Positions 37,610-46,010 of a stretch of 64,000 nucleotides of DNA are shown piece by piece (position 1 is the stretch's first letter; every line of letters starts with the position of its first letter). A model generated the notes under the pieces. The model had not been told where the DNA came from, ran no database searches, and worked only from the letters and a program-made list of their open reading frames with translations. The DNA is from Achromobacter pestifer (lineage in GTDB: Bacteria; Pseudomonadota; Gammaproteobacteria; Burkholderiales; Burkholderiaceae_B): contig NZ_CADIJX010000001.1 in the NCBI RefSeq assembly GCF_902859625.1, positions 1,302,001-1,366,000 on the forward strand, given 5' to 3'. The translations under genes were made by a program, and so were the position numbers.

Positions 37610-37640
37610 AGAACGGGCGCCCAGGGCGCCCGTTCTCATT
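37610..37640 (+). terminator. Terminator after fliA
   Basis: A perfect 11-bp stem, GAACGGGCGCC and GGCGCCCGTTC with a 3-base loop, 50 bases after the fliA stop codon. The following TCATTTCC is a poor U-tract, so termination may be partial. Confidence 0.7.
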
Positions 37641-37734
37641 TCCACGCCCAAACGCGGCGCTCGCAGCCGTAACGATGCCCCCGTTGGAGTTCTCGCCGGA
37701 TACAACAATAAATACGACTTTCGTGAAATAGGGC

Positions 37735-37761
37735 TAAAGAATGATTTGGGACTGCCGTAAT
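37735..37761 (+). promoter_or_regulatory. Sigma-28 (FliA) promoter for fliC
   Basis: TAAAGAAT, an 11-base spacer and GCCGTAAT, with exact sigma-28 spacing. It lies about 110 bases before the fliC ATG, leaving a leader of about 105 bases. The 311-base gap between fliA and fliC contains this element and the fliA terminator; I see no gene in it. Confidence 0.85.
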
Positions 37762-37872
37762 CCTGGCAACGGAGAGATTCCTAGACACCAAGTCGACGAA
37801 CTTTCCCGTTAACACCAGTGGGCGGCGTCGCTGCCCGGTTTGAAGAAGCCTTTCTCTCTTGGGAGCACCAAC

Positions 37873-39063
37873 ATGGCTGCCGTTATCAATACCAACTACC
37901 TCTCGATGGTTGCTCAAAACAACCTGAACAAGTCGCAATCGAGCCTGGGCAGCGCTATTGAGCGCCTGTCGTCGGGCCTGCGCATCAACAGCGCCAAGGA
38001 CGACGCCGCTGGCCAAGCCATCGCCAACCGCTTCACCGCGAACGTCAAGGGCCTGACCCAAGCCGCCCGTAACGCCAACGACGGCATCTCGATCGCTCAA
38101 ACGACCGAAGGCGCGCTGAACGAAATCAACAACAACCTGCAACGTGTTCGCCAACTGTCGGTTCAAGCCGCCAGCGGCACGAACTCGCCGACCGACCTGG
38201 ATTCGATCCAATCGGAAATCAAGCAGCGCCTGGACGAAATCGACCGCGTGTCGGCTCAAACCCAGTTCAACGGCGTGAACGTTCTGGCCAAGGACAACAA
38301 GCTGACGATCCAAGTTGGCGCCAACGACGGCGAAACCATCACGATCGACCTGAAGGAAGTCACCGCTGACACCCTGGGTTTGACGGGCTTCAATGTATCA
38401 GGCCCGAAGGGCACGACTCTCGGCGCCGTCAACGGCGCAGCCCTTCAAAAAGCCTACGGTTCGAGCACCTCCGTTACCAGCACGTCCGTTACGGAAGGCT
38501 CGGCTGGTGATTTGGCGGGCCGTCTGGGCGTTAACACAGCAAACGTGACGATCGCCAGCAGCGCCGTTCAGGATGACAATGGCAACTGGTTTGTCGGTGT
38601 TCAGGTCAACGCGACGGACGCAACCGAGTCGAGCAACCTCAAGGCAAAGGGCTTCGATGTCGCCAGCGGCGCGACCGGCCAATACTATGTTGCATTGAAT
38701 CCGAAGGACGCTGACACCTCCACCGCCGCAGCAACCTTCACGCTGGATCCTGCAGATCTGCCGCTTACGAGCCTGACCAAGGGTTCGACCGCTGACCCGC
38801 TGGCCAAGCTCGACGCCGCTCTGCAGAACATCGACTCGCAGCGTAGCTCGCTGGGTGCGATTCAGAACCGCTTTGAATCGACCGTTGCCAACCTGAACAA
38901 CACGATCAACAACCTGTCCGCCGCTCGTTCGCGCATCGAAGATGCCGACTACGCAACGGAAGTGTCGAACATGACCAAGGCACAGATCCTGCAACAGGCT
39001 GGTACCTCGGTTCTGGCCCAAGCCAACCAAGTGCCGCAAACGGTTCTGTCGCTGCTGCGTTAA
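37873..39063 (+). CDS. fliC: Flagellin FliC
   Basis: Flagellin is the filament subunit. The ATG at 37873 gives AAVINTNYLSMVAQNNLNKS after the Met, the classic D0 start, and the protein ends ILQQAGTSVLAQANQVPQTV then LSLLR. The 396 residues hold conserved D0/D1 arms (1-175 and about 310-396) and a short variable outer domain. That domain contains a Ser/Thr-rich run, SSTSVTSTSVT at residues 197-207, which is a natural candidate for O-glycosylation. An upstream in-frame ATG at 37840 adds an 11-residue leader absent from flagellins. The gene has its own sigma-28 promoter and terminator, and is convergent with the dideoxyhexose operon. Confidence 0.97.
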   Translation: MAAVINTNYLSMVAQNNLNKSQSSLGSAIERLSSGLRINSAKDDAAGQAIANRFTANVKGLTQAARNANDGISIAQTTEGALNEINNNLQRVRQLSVQAASGTNSPTDLDSIQSEIKQRLDEIDRVSAQTQFNGVNVLAKDNKLTIQVGANDGETITIDLKEVTADTLGLTGFNVSGPKGTTLGAVNGAALQKAYGSSTSVTSTSVTEGSAGDLAGRLGVNTANVTIASSAVQDDNGNWFVGVQVNATDATESSNLKAKGFDVASGATGQYYVALNPKDADTSTAAATFTLDPADLPLTSLTKGSTADPLAKLDAALQNIDSQRSSLGAIQNRFESTVANLNNTINNLSAARSRIEDADYATEVSNMTKAQILQQAGTSVLAQANQVPQTVLSLLR

Positions 39064-39134
39064 TTCCAGCACGCAGGCCATCGGCGTGGAGACGGAAAGC
39101 CGTATCTTCCTTCTCCACCGCCGACGCAGTATCG

Positions 39135-39162
39135 AAAACCAGCCCTCGGGCTGGTTTTTTTT
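39135..39162 (+). terminator. Rho-independent terminator of fliC
   Basis: ACCAGCC and GGCTGGT stem with a 4-base loop, followed by eight T residues, 70 bases after the fliC stop codon. Confidence 0.9.
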
Positions 39163-39204
39163 CATCCTTCCCCCATACCTCGGCCTGCCTGCCGAGCAGG
39201 CATG

Positions 39205-39231
39205 AAAAAGGGGCGAAAATCATTCCGCCCC
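39205..39231 (-). terminator. Terminator of the dideoxyhexose/modification operon
   Basis: Read on the minus strand: GGGGCG, a 10-base loop, CGCCCC, then TTTTTC. It lies 45 bases after the stop codon of the last gene and marks the end of the eight-gene operon. Confidence 0.8.
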
Positions 39232-39275
39232 GCTTGGCCTCGCCCTCTTGCCGCATGCTTGATGCGGCGGAACAG

Positions 39276-40826
39276 TTAGACCGTTGCTGCCACCACCCCC
39301 TGCGCCACCAGCGCGGCAACCGCCGCAGGATTGTCATTGATCAGGTCATGCCCACCGCGCACGCGCTCAACGCGGCATCCCAGATCCTTCAAGCGCGCCA
39401 GGTCGCCATCATCCAGGCAACACGGAACCGGCGGTAGCTTGCGTTGTGGCGCCATCGGCACATCGCCCGTCACGACCAGAACCGGTTGATCGATGCCATC
39501 CAGCAAATGCCAGTACTCCCGCTCGACCGCGGCTGTTGGCGTAACGCCGTAGATGTCCAACGCAAAACTGCGCAGATAGCGGTCATCAGGCCGGCCAGCG
39601 ATGGCACCACGCAGGAATGCGTGGTTGTGCCAAAGCTTCTGGGCGCTGAATGGCGTATCCAGCAACACCAGCGCCTTGCACAGTGGAGTGCGCCGTGCAA
39701 GGGCCAGGCCGACGCTGCCACCAAAAGACGCGCCGATCACGCCGAACCCCTCGGGCAAGGCGGTCAGCAACGCGGGCAACAGCTCATCAGCGAAGCTTTC
39801 CACCGACATGTGCGTCGGTGCCGTGCTATTGCCGCAACCCGGCAGATCGACAAATAGCAGATTCGCATCCGGCAGGTGTTTTTCGATGCCTTGCACCGTT
39901 GCAATGCTGCCCAGCGATCCGTGCAATACCACCCAGGCAGGACGGCCCGCGCTCCAGTTCGCCGAACGGCGGGCTCGCACCAGGCCTGTACGACCTTGCA
40001 GCATCTCGAACGGCGCGCTGACTTCGCCACGCAAACGCGCGTGCCAGGCATCGCGGCCATGCTCCAGCGCATCCAGGGCTTCCGGCGTGCCGCGCATGAT
40101 GTCGCGCGCGTGACGCTCGATGATGTCCTTGGGCCAATCCCACCACCGCAAGGCCAGCAGGCGCTCCGAGACGGCCTCGTCAAAGCGGCGGCGGCGAAAT
40201 TGCGCGGGGTTTCCTGCCCAGATTTCATAGTGGCCGACATCGCGTGATACGACCGCGCCCGCGCCGATCACCGCGCCGGTGCCAATCGTGACGCCGGACA
40301 TGATCTTGGCGCCAGCGCCGATCCAGACATCATGCCCAATGGACACACCACCGCGGGTGCTAGAGTAATCAGAGATATCTTTGGTTGCCGCAAACAGAGT
40401 GCCGAAATGCGGTGCCGAAAACGGATAAATCGTATAGGTATCCTGTCGGTGGTAGGCACCCAGAATGATCTCCACCTCGTGCCCAATCGTGCAAAAGTTG
40501 CCAATGGACAAGCGTGCCGGTTCGTGCGGCTGATTGTGGGGAAAGACGGAAGGAACGCCATAGGAATAATCGCCGATACTGTAGACCTCAGGGTCTGACA
40601 AGCCCAGCGCAGTAAACATCAGCCCGCGCACGCCATGCTCCAGCGCCATGCTGAGATGGCGCGCGCCCTGGTGGGCTGGCCGCGCAGCGTATATCTGGCG
40701 GCTGATGTGCTCCGCCTCGGCGCGCCTACCCTCACTCCAATGCCGCACGGCCAGCACAAACGCTTCGTTCAGGCCCATAATTTTAGAACTGGCAGCCCCT
40801 TGGCCACCCTTCGCCGACGATGTCAT
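39276..40826 (-). CDS. Fusion of a hexapeptide acyltransferase and an alpha/beta hydrolase
   Basis: The 516-residue protein has three parts. Residues 18-60 form TPR-like helices (FVLAVRHWSEGRRAEAEHIS). Residues about 80-215 are a left-handed beta-helix acyltransferase of the CatB/xenobiotic type, with repeats such as VSIGHDVWIGAGAKIMSGV and the family end AGNPAQF. Residues about 295-516 are an alpha/beta hydrolase with VVLHGSLGS, nucleophile elbow GASFGG (Ser367) and His493 in GGHDLI. The ATG at 40826 has GGAG seven bases upstream. It is the last gene of the operon, 15 bases after another acyltransferase. I infer acyl transfer to the dideoxy sugar, with the hydrolase perhaps acting on acyl donors or trimming acyl groups. 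The substrate is unknown and this exact fusion is not one I recognise. Confidence 0.75.
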   Translation of the reverse strand: MTSSAKGGQGAASSKIMGLNEAFVLAVRHWSEGRRAEAEHISRQIYAARPAHQGARHLSMALEHGVRGLMFTALGLSDPEVYSIGDYSYGVPSVFPHNQPHEPARLSIGNFCTIGHEVEIILGAYHRQDTYTIYPFSAPHFGTLFAATKDISDYSSTRGGVSIGHDVWIGAGAKIMSGVTIGTGAVIGAGAVVSRDVGHYEIWAGNPAQFRRRRFDEAVSERLLALRWWDWPKDIIERHARDIMRGTPEALDALEHGRDAWHARLRGEVSAPFEMLQGRTGLVRARRSANWSAGRPAWVVLHGSLGSIATVQGIEKHLPDANLLFVDLPGCGNSTAPTHMSVESFADELLPALLTALPEGFGVIGASFGGSVGLALARRTPLCKALVLLDTPFSAQKLWHNHAFLRGAIAGRPDDRYLRSFALDIYGVTPTAAVEREYWHLLDGIDQPVLVVTGDVPMAPQRKLPPVPCCLDDGDLARLKDLGCRVERVRGGHDLINDNPAAVAALVAQGVVAATV

Positions 40827-40841
40827 GCAATCACTCCAGGA

Positions 40842-41345
40842 TTATTTAGTGCACTTATTCTTACGATATCGCAACACCGCAGCCGGGTTGCCGCCGATCA
40901 CCGCGTATTCAGGCCAGGCGCCGCGCAGGACCGTGCCGGCCGCCACGACGCAGCCGCGCCGCAGGATGCAACCATCCAATAGCACGCAGTTGGCGCCGAT
41001 CCAGCAATCGTCTTCGATGAGGATTCCGCCCTTGCTGGGCATGAAGCGCTGTTCGATGATGGTCTTGTCGCGGTTGCGGTATTCGTGATTGGTTGGCGCC
41101 AGAGTCGTGTTGGCCGCAATCAGCGTGCCGCGGCCGATACGAATTCCATTGCCCGAATAGATCACGACGCCCGAGTTCAGATAGACCTGATCGCCGACAT
41201 GCACATCGCCGTCGCCCCCCGCGAATTTGATCTTCACGAAGCTATCGATGGTGACGTGGTCGCCAATCACCACGGCATTGCCGCGCACCGAGCGTTCGAT
41301 GTCGGCCAACGGAGAGATCTTGGCCAGCGTGGAAATCCGGTTCAT
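40842..41345 (-). CDS. Hexapeptide-repeat sugar O-acetyltransferase
   Basis: The ATG at 41345 overlaps the stop codon of the upstream reductase gene (ATGA) and gives a 167-residue protein. A longer frame to 41822 is not supported. The chain is made of left-handed beta-helix hexapeptides (NAVVIGDHVTIDSFVKI, LIEDDCWIGANCVLLDG), with the LbH trimer motif APTNHEYR containing the likely catalytic His and the end YAVIGGNPAAVLRYRK. This matches the maltose/galactoside acetyltransferase group (WbbJ-like). In this operon it most likely acetylates the dideoxyhexose. Whether acetyl or another acyl group is used cannot be read. Confidence 0.85.
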   Translation of the reverse strand: MNRISTLAKISPLADIERSVRGNAVVIGDHVTIDSFVKIKFAGGDGDVHVGDQVYLNSGVVIYSGNGIRIGRGTLIAANTTLAPTNHEYRNRDKTIIEQRFMPSKGGILIEDDCWIGANCVLLDGCILRRGCVVAAGTVLRGAWPEYAVIGGNPAAVLRYRKNKCTK

Positions 41346-42250
41346 GCCTTGTGCTCCATCAGATGCGCCAACGTCTGGCTCAAGAACGCAGCCATCGCGG
41401 CAAGCTCGTCTCCTCGGCGAGGGGGCAAGGATAGGGATTGGAACTGATAGTTTGGCGCCGGGACTTCCTTGGCATCGCCGCATTGCACCGGAACATGCCG
41501 GCCCAAGAGCGCGCCAGCCTGGGCCGCCGCCAATTCCGCCACATCCCGAATGCGCCAGTCGGCACCCGCCACATGCACCACGCCGCTTGCCTGTTCCTGC
41601 AAGCGTGCGGCCACCACGCTGGCGAAATGCGCCACGTCCAGATAGTTGCGCACGGCCAACCCCTGGCCGTGCAAGACGATCTGGCCATTGGCCACGGCTT
41701 GGCGGCAGAAATCGAAGGGAGCCAGCGTCCAGCGGTCGAAACCGTTCCAGGACGCCGGTGCGCCATACAGATTGGCAGGCCGCAGGATATCGACCGATGC
41801 GCCCGTGGCGCGCGCCGCCCACTCAAACAGTTGTTCGGCCTGAAGATGGGTCAATCCATAGTCATTGGCAGGCACCGGTGGCGTGGACTCGTCCAGCAGC
41901 CCGGCCGGGCTGCCGTACACATGAAACGTGGACACGTAGGCCAGGCGGCGCACACCGGCCCGCTCGCAGGCCTGCAACAAGGCCCGCGTGCCAGCAACGT
42001 TGACGACGTATGCGGCTTGCGGGTCGGCTCGGCAACCCACCTCGTGCATGGCGGCGGCATGCACGCAGGCATCGATACCGGCCGGCAGGATCAGGTCCGC
42101 CACGCGCCGCGGGTCTGACAGATCCAGCTTCAGGTCATTGACGCCCGATCTGCCAGCGGTAATCACCTGCATGCCACGGGCGCGCAAGCACGCTGCAATC
42201 GCGCCGCCCGCGTAGCCATTCGCGCCCGTGACCAGTACGCGCTGGCTCAT
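41342..42250 (-). CDS. NAD(P)-dependent epimerase/reductase, candidate CDP-4-keto-dideoxyhexose reductase
   Basis: A 302-residue extended short-chain dehydrogenase. The N-terminal TGANGYAGGAIA is the nucleotide-binding loop, and STFHVYG, the region just before the active site, is conserved. The active-site pattern is Y-G-L-T-H rather than Y-x-x-x-K: the codon reads CAT, so the usual catalytic lysine is a histidine. The pathway context suggests the 4-keto reductase step that finishes a CDP-3,6-dideoxyhexose (abequose, paratose or ascarylose type). It could instead be an epimerase. It overlaps its neighbours on both sides by four bases, so it is translated as part of the operon. Confidence 0.7.
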   Translation of the reverse strand: MSQRVLVTGANGYAGGAIAACLRARGMQVITAGRSGVNDLKLDLSDPRRVADLILPAGIDACVHAAAMHEVGCRADPQAAYVVNVAGTRALLQACERAGVRRLAYVSTFHVYGSPAGLLDESTPPVPANDYGLTHLQAEQLFEWAARATGASVDILRPANLYGAPASWNGFDRWTLAPFDFCRQAVANGQIVLHGQGLAVRNYLDVAHFASVVAARLQEQASGVVHVAGADWRIRDVAELAAAQAGALLGRHVPVQCGDAKEVPAPNYQFQSLSLPPRRGDELAAMAAFLSQTLAHLMEHKA

Positions 42251-42816
42251 GCTGCCCCGCCCTGGCTGAAAGGCGAATCAAACTCCGCGAATCGCGGCAA
42301 CGCGGCATCCCGGGGCGACATCAGGGGTTCACCTATACCAGCCTCGCCCACCCACCAGTCGATGCCCGCGCTTTCCGCATGCACGCCGGCGTCCCGCGCG
42401 GGGTCATGGACCGATGTCGTGTAGTACAGCAACGCCGTGCCGTCGCGATGGGCGGCAAATCCGTGCGCCACGCCCCGGGGCACATACACAGCCTGGGGTT
42501 CTGCGCCGTCCAGCATCAGGGACAGCGACTGGCCGTATGTCGGCGACCCTCGGCGCAAGTCCAGCAAGCCGTCGCGCGCGCGCCCCGTCAAGCAGGAAAC
42601 CAGCTTGGCGTGATCGGACGGCGGCAACTGGAAATGCAGGCCGCGCAACACGCCACGGTGCGAGACCGACACATAGGACTCGACGAAATCGGTCTCCAGG
42701 CCCAGCGCCTGCAACGACGGCGCATGCAACAGCTTGCGAAATTCGCCGCGCGCATCCGGAAAACAAGGAAGCGTCAGCAGATAGCAGCCTGGAATCGCCA
42801 AGGCCTCGGCACGCAT
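42247..42816 (-). CDS. RmlC-like cupin epimerase of the CDP-dideoxyhexose pathway
   Basis: I use the ATG at 42816, one base after the rfbH stop codon, giving 189 residues. Ten extra residues upstream would overlap rfbH. The protein has the dTDP-4-dehydrorhamnose epimerase fold: RGVLRGLHFQ with His61 as the expected base, and YVPRGVAHGF. The Tyr-rich LLYYTT segment fits the acid side, while the second conserved tyrosine position reads His137. There is no dTDP-rhamnose cluster here. The neighbours are CDP-hexose genes, so the closest known role is C-5 epimerisation of CDP-3,6-dideoxy-4-hexulose, as in ascarylose synthesis (AscE). Both the sugar and the stereochemistry are inference. Confidence 0.75.
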   Translation of the reverse strand: MRAEALAIPGCYLLTLPCFPDARGEFRKLLHAPSLQALGLETDFVESYVSVSHRGVLRGLHFQLPPSDHAKLVSCLTGRARDGLLDLRRGSPTYGQSLSLMLDGAEPQAVYVPRGVAHGFAAHRDGTALLYYTTSVHDPARDAGVHAESAGIDWWVGEAGIGEPLMSPRDAALPRFAEFDSPFSQGGAA

Positions 42817-42817
42817 G

Positions 42818-44134
42818 TCAGAAGCCCGCGCCGAAGAACAGTTCAATCCGGCTGGCGGCGTAGTCCAGCATCTCGGGCGTCAACGCGGGCTGCACGCCGA
42901 TCCAGAAGGTGTTTTGCATGACGATTTCGGTGTTGGTCAGTTCGCCCGACACGCGGTAGTTCTGGCCCACCATGGAAGGCTGCCGTGTCAGGTTGCCGGC
43001 AAACAGCAAGCGCGTGCCAACCTTGTCCTGATCCAGGTACGTGAGCAGATCGACGCGGCGCGCGTCGGCTTCCGGTCGCAACGTGATGGGGAAGCCAAAC
43101 CACGATGGGTCCGACCCGGGCGTGGCCTCCGGCAAGATCAGGAATTCCTCGCACGAGGCCAGCCGTTCCTTCAGGAACCGGAAATTCGCCTTGCGCTGCG
43201 CCACGAACTCTTCCACCCGGTCCAACTGCGCCAGCCCGCAGGCGGCCTGCATGTCGGTGATCTTCAGGTTGTAGCCGATGTGCGAATACGTGTATTTGTG
43301 GTCGTAGCCTTCAGGCAGGCTGCCCAGCTTCTGACAGAAACGACGGCCGCAGGTATTGTCCTTGCCCGGTGCGCAATAGCAATCGCGGCCCCAGTCGCGG
43401 AACGACTCGGCAATCAGCTTCAGATGCGGATCATTCGTGAAGACCGCCCCTCCCTCGCCCATCGTGATGTGGTGCGCGGGATAGAAGCTGAGCGTACCGA
43501 TGTCGCCAAAGGTACCGACCATGCGGCCGTTGTAGGTCGACCCCAGCGCATCGCAACAGTCTTCGATCAGCCACAGTCCGTGCTTCTTGCACAGCGCCGT
43601 GACCACATCCAGGTTGTACGGGTTGCCCAGCGTGTGGGCCAGCATGATGGCCTTGGTGCGCGGGGTGATCGCGGCTTCCAGGCGGCTGGCATCCACGTTG
43701 TAGGTGCCAAGTTCCACGTCCACGAACACCGGCACCGCACCAAATTGCAGAATGGGATTCACGGTGGTGGGGAACCCCGCCGCGACGCCGATCACTTCGT
43801 CGCCACGGCGGATCGCGCGTTCGCCCAATTTCGGCGACGTGAGCGTCGAAAACGCCACCAGGTTGGCGGACGAGCCCGAATTGACGGTGATCAGATGCTT
43901 GACGCCCAGATACTGCGCCAGCCGCCGCTCGAACTCATCATTGAAGCGGCCGGTCGTGAGCCAGCCGTCCAGCGACGCTTCGACCATTGCCTTCAGCTCG
44001 GCCGCGCCGATCAGCTTGCCCGAGGGCGGCACCGCCATCTTGCCCGGCACAAAGGCCGCGCGATCGCGTTCCTGGGCCTCGTGATACTGATCGACCAATT
44101 GGGCGATCTGCGCCCGGATTTCGTTAGGATTCAT
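42818..44134 (-). CDS. rfbH: CDP-4-keto-6-deoxyglucose 3-dehydrase (E1), RfbH/DdhC family
   Basis: This PMP- and iron-sulfur-dependent enzyme removes the 3-hydroxyl of CDP-4-keto-6-deoxyglucose, the key step to 3,6-dideoxyhexoses. The 438-residue protein has the aminotransferase-like fold but with His221/His222 in [14 protein letters not shown], where aminotransferases carry the PLP lysine. The reported E1 cluster pattern C-X57-C-X1-C-X7-C is matched exactly at Cys194, Cys252, Cys254 and Cys262. This makes the assignment strong. The partner reductase E3 (DdhD/RfbI) is not in the window. It starts 47 bases after rfbG. Confidence 0.95.
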   Translation of the reverse strand: MNPNEIRAQIAQLVDQYHEAQERDRAAFVPGKMAVPPSGKLIGAAELKAMVEASLDGWLTTGRFNDEFERRLAQYLGVKHLITVNSGSSANLVAFSTLTSPKLGERAIRRGDEVIGVAAGFPTTVNPILQFGAVPVFVDVELGTYNVDASRLEAAITPRTKAIMLAHTLGNPYNLDVVTALCKKHGLWLIEDCCDALGSTYNGRMVGTFGDIGTLSFYPAHHITMGEGGAVFTNDPHLKLIAESFRDWGRDCYCAPGKDNTCGRRFCQKLGSLPEGYDHKYTYSHIGYNLKITDMQAACGLAQLDRVEEFVAQRKANFRFLKERLASCEEFLILPEATPGSDPSWFGFPITLRPEADARRVDLLTYLDQDKVGTRLLFAGNLTRQPSMVGQNYRVSGELTNTEIVMQNTFWIGVQPALTPEMLDYAASRIELFFGAGF

Positions 44135-44181
44135 TGCTTATCTCTAAAACCGTTATGTTCTTGACGCGGCTGGCGGTCTGT

Positions 44182-45243
44182 TCAGACCGGGCCGTAGGCC
44201 GCGATTTGCGCATCGCACAGCGCGCGGGCGTCCGCGCCCTCATGCCAGGCGCGATACCACTGCATGGTTTCGGCGACCCCTTGCGCCAGCGTCCAGCGCG
44301 CCTGCACGCCCAGTACGGCACGCGCACGGGAGGTATCCAGGGCCAGCAAACCTGCTTCATGCGGGCCGTTGCCGGATTGGCCGTAGCTCACGTCACCCGA
44401 CCCGTAGGCGGCGCGCGCCAGCTCGACCACGTCGTGCACCGTCGCCGTGTCTTGCGATGGCGGCCCGAAATTGTAGGGACCCGCCAGTTCCGGACGTGTC
44501 CACAGCGACTGAGCCAGACGCAGGTAGCCCGCCAGGGGTTCCAGGACATGTTGCCAGGGCCGCACCGAATCCGGACTGCGTATCTCCAGCGTCCGCCCGC
44601 CCTGCCAGGCCCGAACCGCGTCGGGCAACAGCCGATCGTCCGACCAGTCCCCGCCGCCAATGACATTGCCCGCCCGCGCCGTGGCCAGCGCCACGCCCTG
44701 CTGCTTCAGAAAGGCGTCCCGATAGCTCGCGGACACCAGCTCGGCGGCCGCCTTGCTGGCGCTGTAGGGATCGTGCCCGCCCAAAGCATCGCTCTCACGA
44801 TAGGGGTGCGGCCACTCTTCGTTGCGATATACCTTGTCCGTCGTGATGCTCAGCGCCACACGGACGTCTTGCAAGCCGCGCAACCCATCCAGCAGATTCG
44901 CGGTGCCCATCACATTGGTCTCGAAGGTCAGCAAGGGCTCGCGGTAGCTGGCACGCACCAGCGGCTGCGCTGCCAGATGCAGCACGATCTCGGGACGCGC
45001 GCGGCGCACAATGGCGGCCAGGGCTTGCGCGTCGCGGATATCGCAGAAATGGCTGTCGGCAACGCCTGCGATCGCGGCCGCCTGGAACAGGCTCGGGCGA
45101 TCCGTGGCGGGCGGCAACGCCACGCCCGTCACCTGCGCGCCCAGCTTATGCAGCCACAAGGCAAGCCAACCGCCTTTGAAGCCCGTATGGCCGGTCAGCA
45201 GTACACGCTTGCCGTGCCAGAAGGCGCCGGACCCGTCGTTCAC
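44182..45243 (-). CDS. rfbG: CDP-glucose 4,6-dehydratase
   Basis: This NAD-dependent short-chain dehydratase converts CDP-glucose to CDP-4-keto-6-deoxyglucose. I choose the GTG at 45243, which overlaps the rfbF stop codon (GTGA) and has GGAG six bases upstream; an ATG at 45276 would overlap rfbF by 37 bases. The 353-residue protein has [10 protein letters not shown] near residue 17 (NAD loop), ITTDKVY, and the catalytic YSASK, with [14 protein letters not shown] typical of the family. The pair rfbF-rfbG fixes the nucleotide as CDP. Confidence 0.95.
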   Translation of the reverse strand: MNDGSGAFWHGKRVLLTGHTGFKGGWLALWLHKLGAQVTGVALPPATDRPSLFQAAAIAGVADSHFCDIRDAQALAAIVRRARPEIVLHLAAQPLVRASYREPLLTFETNVMGTANLLDGLRGLQDVRVALSITTDKVYRNEEWPHPYRESDALGGHDPYSASKAAAELVSASYRDAFLKQQGVALATARAGNVIGGGDWSDDRLLPDAVRAWQGGRTLEIRSPDSVRPWQHVLEPLAGYLRLAQSLWTRPELAGPYNFGPPSQDTATVHDVVELARAAYGSGDVSYGQSGNGPHEAGLLALDTSRARAVLGVQARWTLAQGVAETMQWYRAWHEGADARALCDAQIAAYGPV

Positions 45244-46010
45244 CACATTCTCCAGGGCGCCTTGTTGGTTTCCCACAAGGATTCAAGCATGCGCTTTTCC
45301 CGCAACGTGTCCATGGGCTGCCAGAAGCCCATGTGCTTGTAGGCCATCAGATCGCCACCGCGCGCCAACGATTCCAGCGGCTCCATTTCCCAGGAAATAT
45401 GGTCGGCCTCGATCAGGGGCAGCACCTTGGGCGACAGCACAAAAAAGCCGCCGTTGATGAGCCCGCCGTCGCCGCGCGGCTTCTCCGTGAAGCCGGCCAC
45501 CAGATCGTCTTCCATCTTCAAGGCGCCGTAGCGGCCGGGGGGTTGGACCGCCGTCACCGTCGCCAGCTTGCCGTGCTGGCGATGGAAGGCGATCAATGCC
45601 GAGATATCCACGTCCGCGACCCCGTCGCCATAGGTGAAGCAAAACGCCTCTTCGTCCTTGACGTAACTGGCGACACGTTTCAGGCGGCCGCCGGTCATGG
45701 TGTCGTCGCCCGTGTCCACCAGCGTCACGCGCCAGGGCTCGGCGTGACGTTGATGTACTTCCATCTGGTTATTCGCCATATCGAACGTCACGTCCGACAT
45801 ATGCAGGAAGTAGTTGGCGAAGTACTCCTTGATGACATAGCCCTTGTAGCCGCAGCAAATGATGAAATCATTGACGCCGTGGGCCGAATACATCTTCATG
45901 ATGTGCCACAGGATCGGCCGTCCGCCGATCTCGACCATGGGCTTGGGCTTGACGTGGGTTTCTTCGGAGATGCGGGTGCCCAGGCCCCCGGCAAGAATGA
46001 CGGCTTTCAT
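45240..46010 (-). CDS. rfbF: Glucose-1-phosphate cytidylyltransferase
   Basis: This enzyme makes CDP-glucose from CTP and glucose-1-phosphate. The ATG at 46010 overlaps the preceding stop codon (ATGA) and starts [20 protein letters not shown], the nucleotidyltransferase signature; [19 protein letters not shown] and the metal-site segment [11 protein letters not shown] follow. At 256 residues it has the family length. As the second gene of the operon it provides the activated sugar for the downstream steps. Confidence 0.96.
   Translation of the reverse strand: MKAVILAGGLGTRISEETHVKPKPMVEIGGRPILWHIMKMYSAHGVNDFIICCGYKGYVIKEYFANYFLHMSDVTFDMANNQMEVHQRHAEPWRVTLVDTGDDTMTGGRLKRVASYVKDEEAFCFTYGDGVADVDISALIAFHRQHGKLATVTAVQPPGRYGALKMEDDLVAGFTEKPRGDGGLINGGFFVLSPKVLPLIEADHISWEMEPLESLARGGDLMAYKHMGFWQPMDTLREKRMLESLWETNKAPWRMW

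Noticed and set aside
42247..42816. Assignment as dTDP-rhamnose epimerase RmlC
   Set aside because: The fold matches, but rmlA, rmlB and rmlD are absent and the flanking enzymes use CDP-sugars, so a CDP-dideoxyhexose epimerase fits better.
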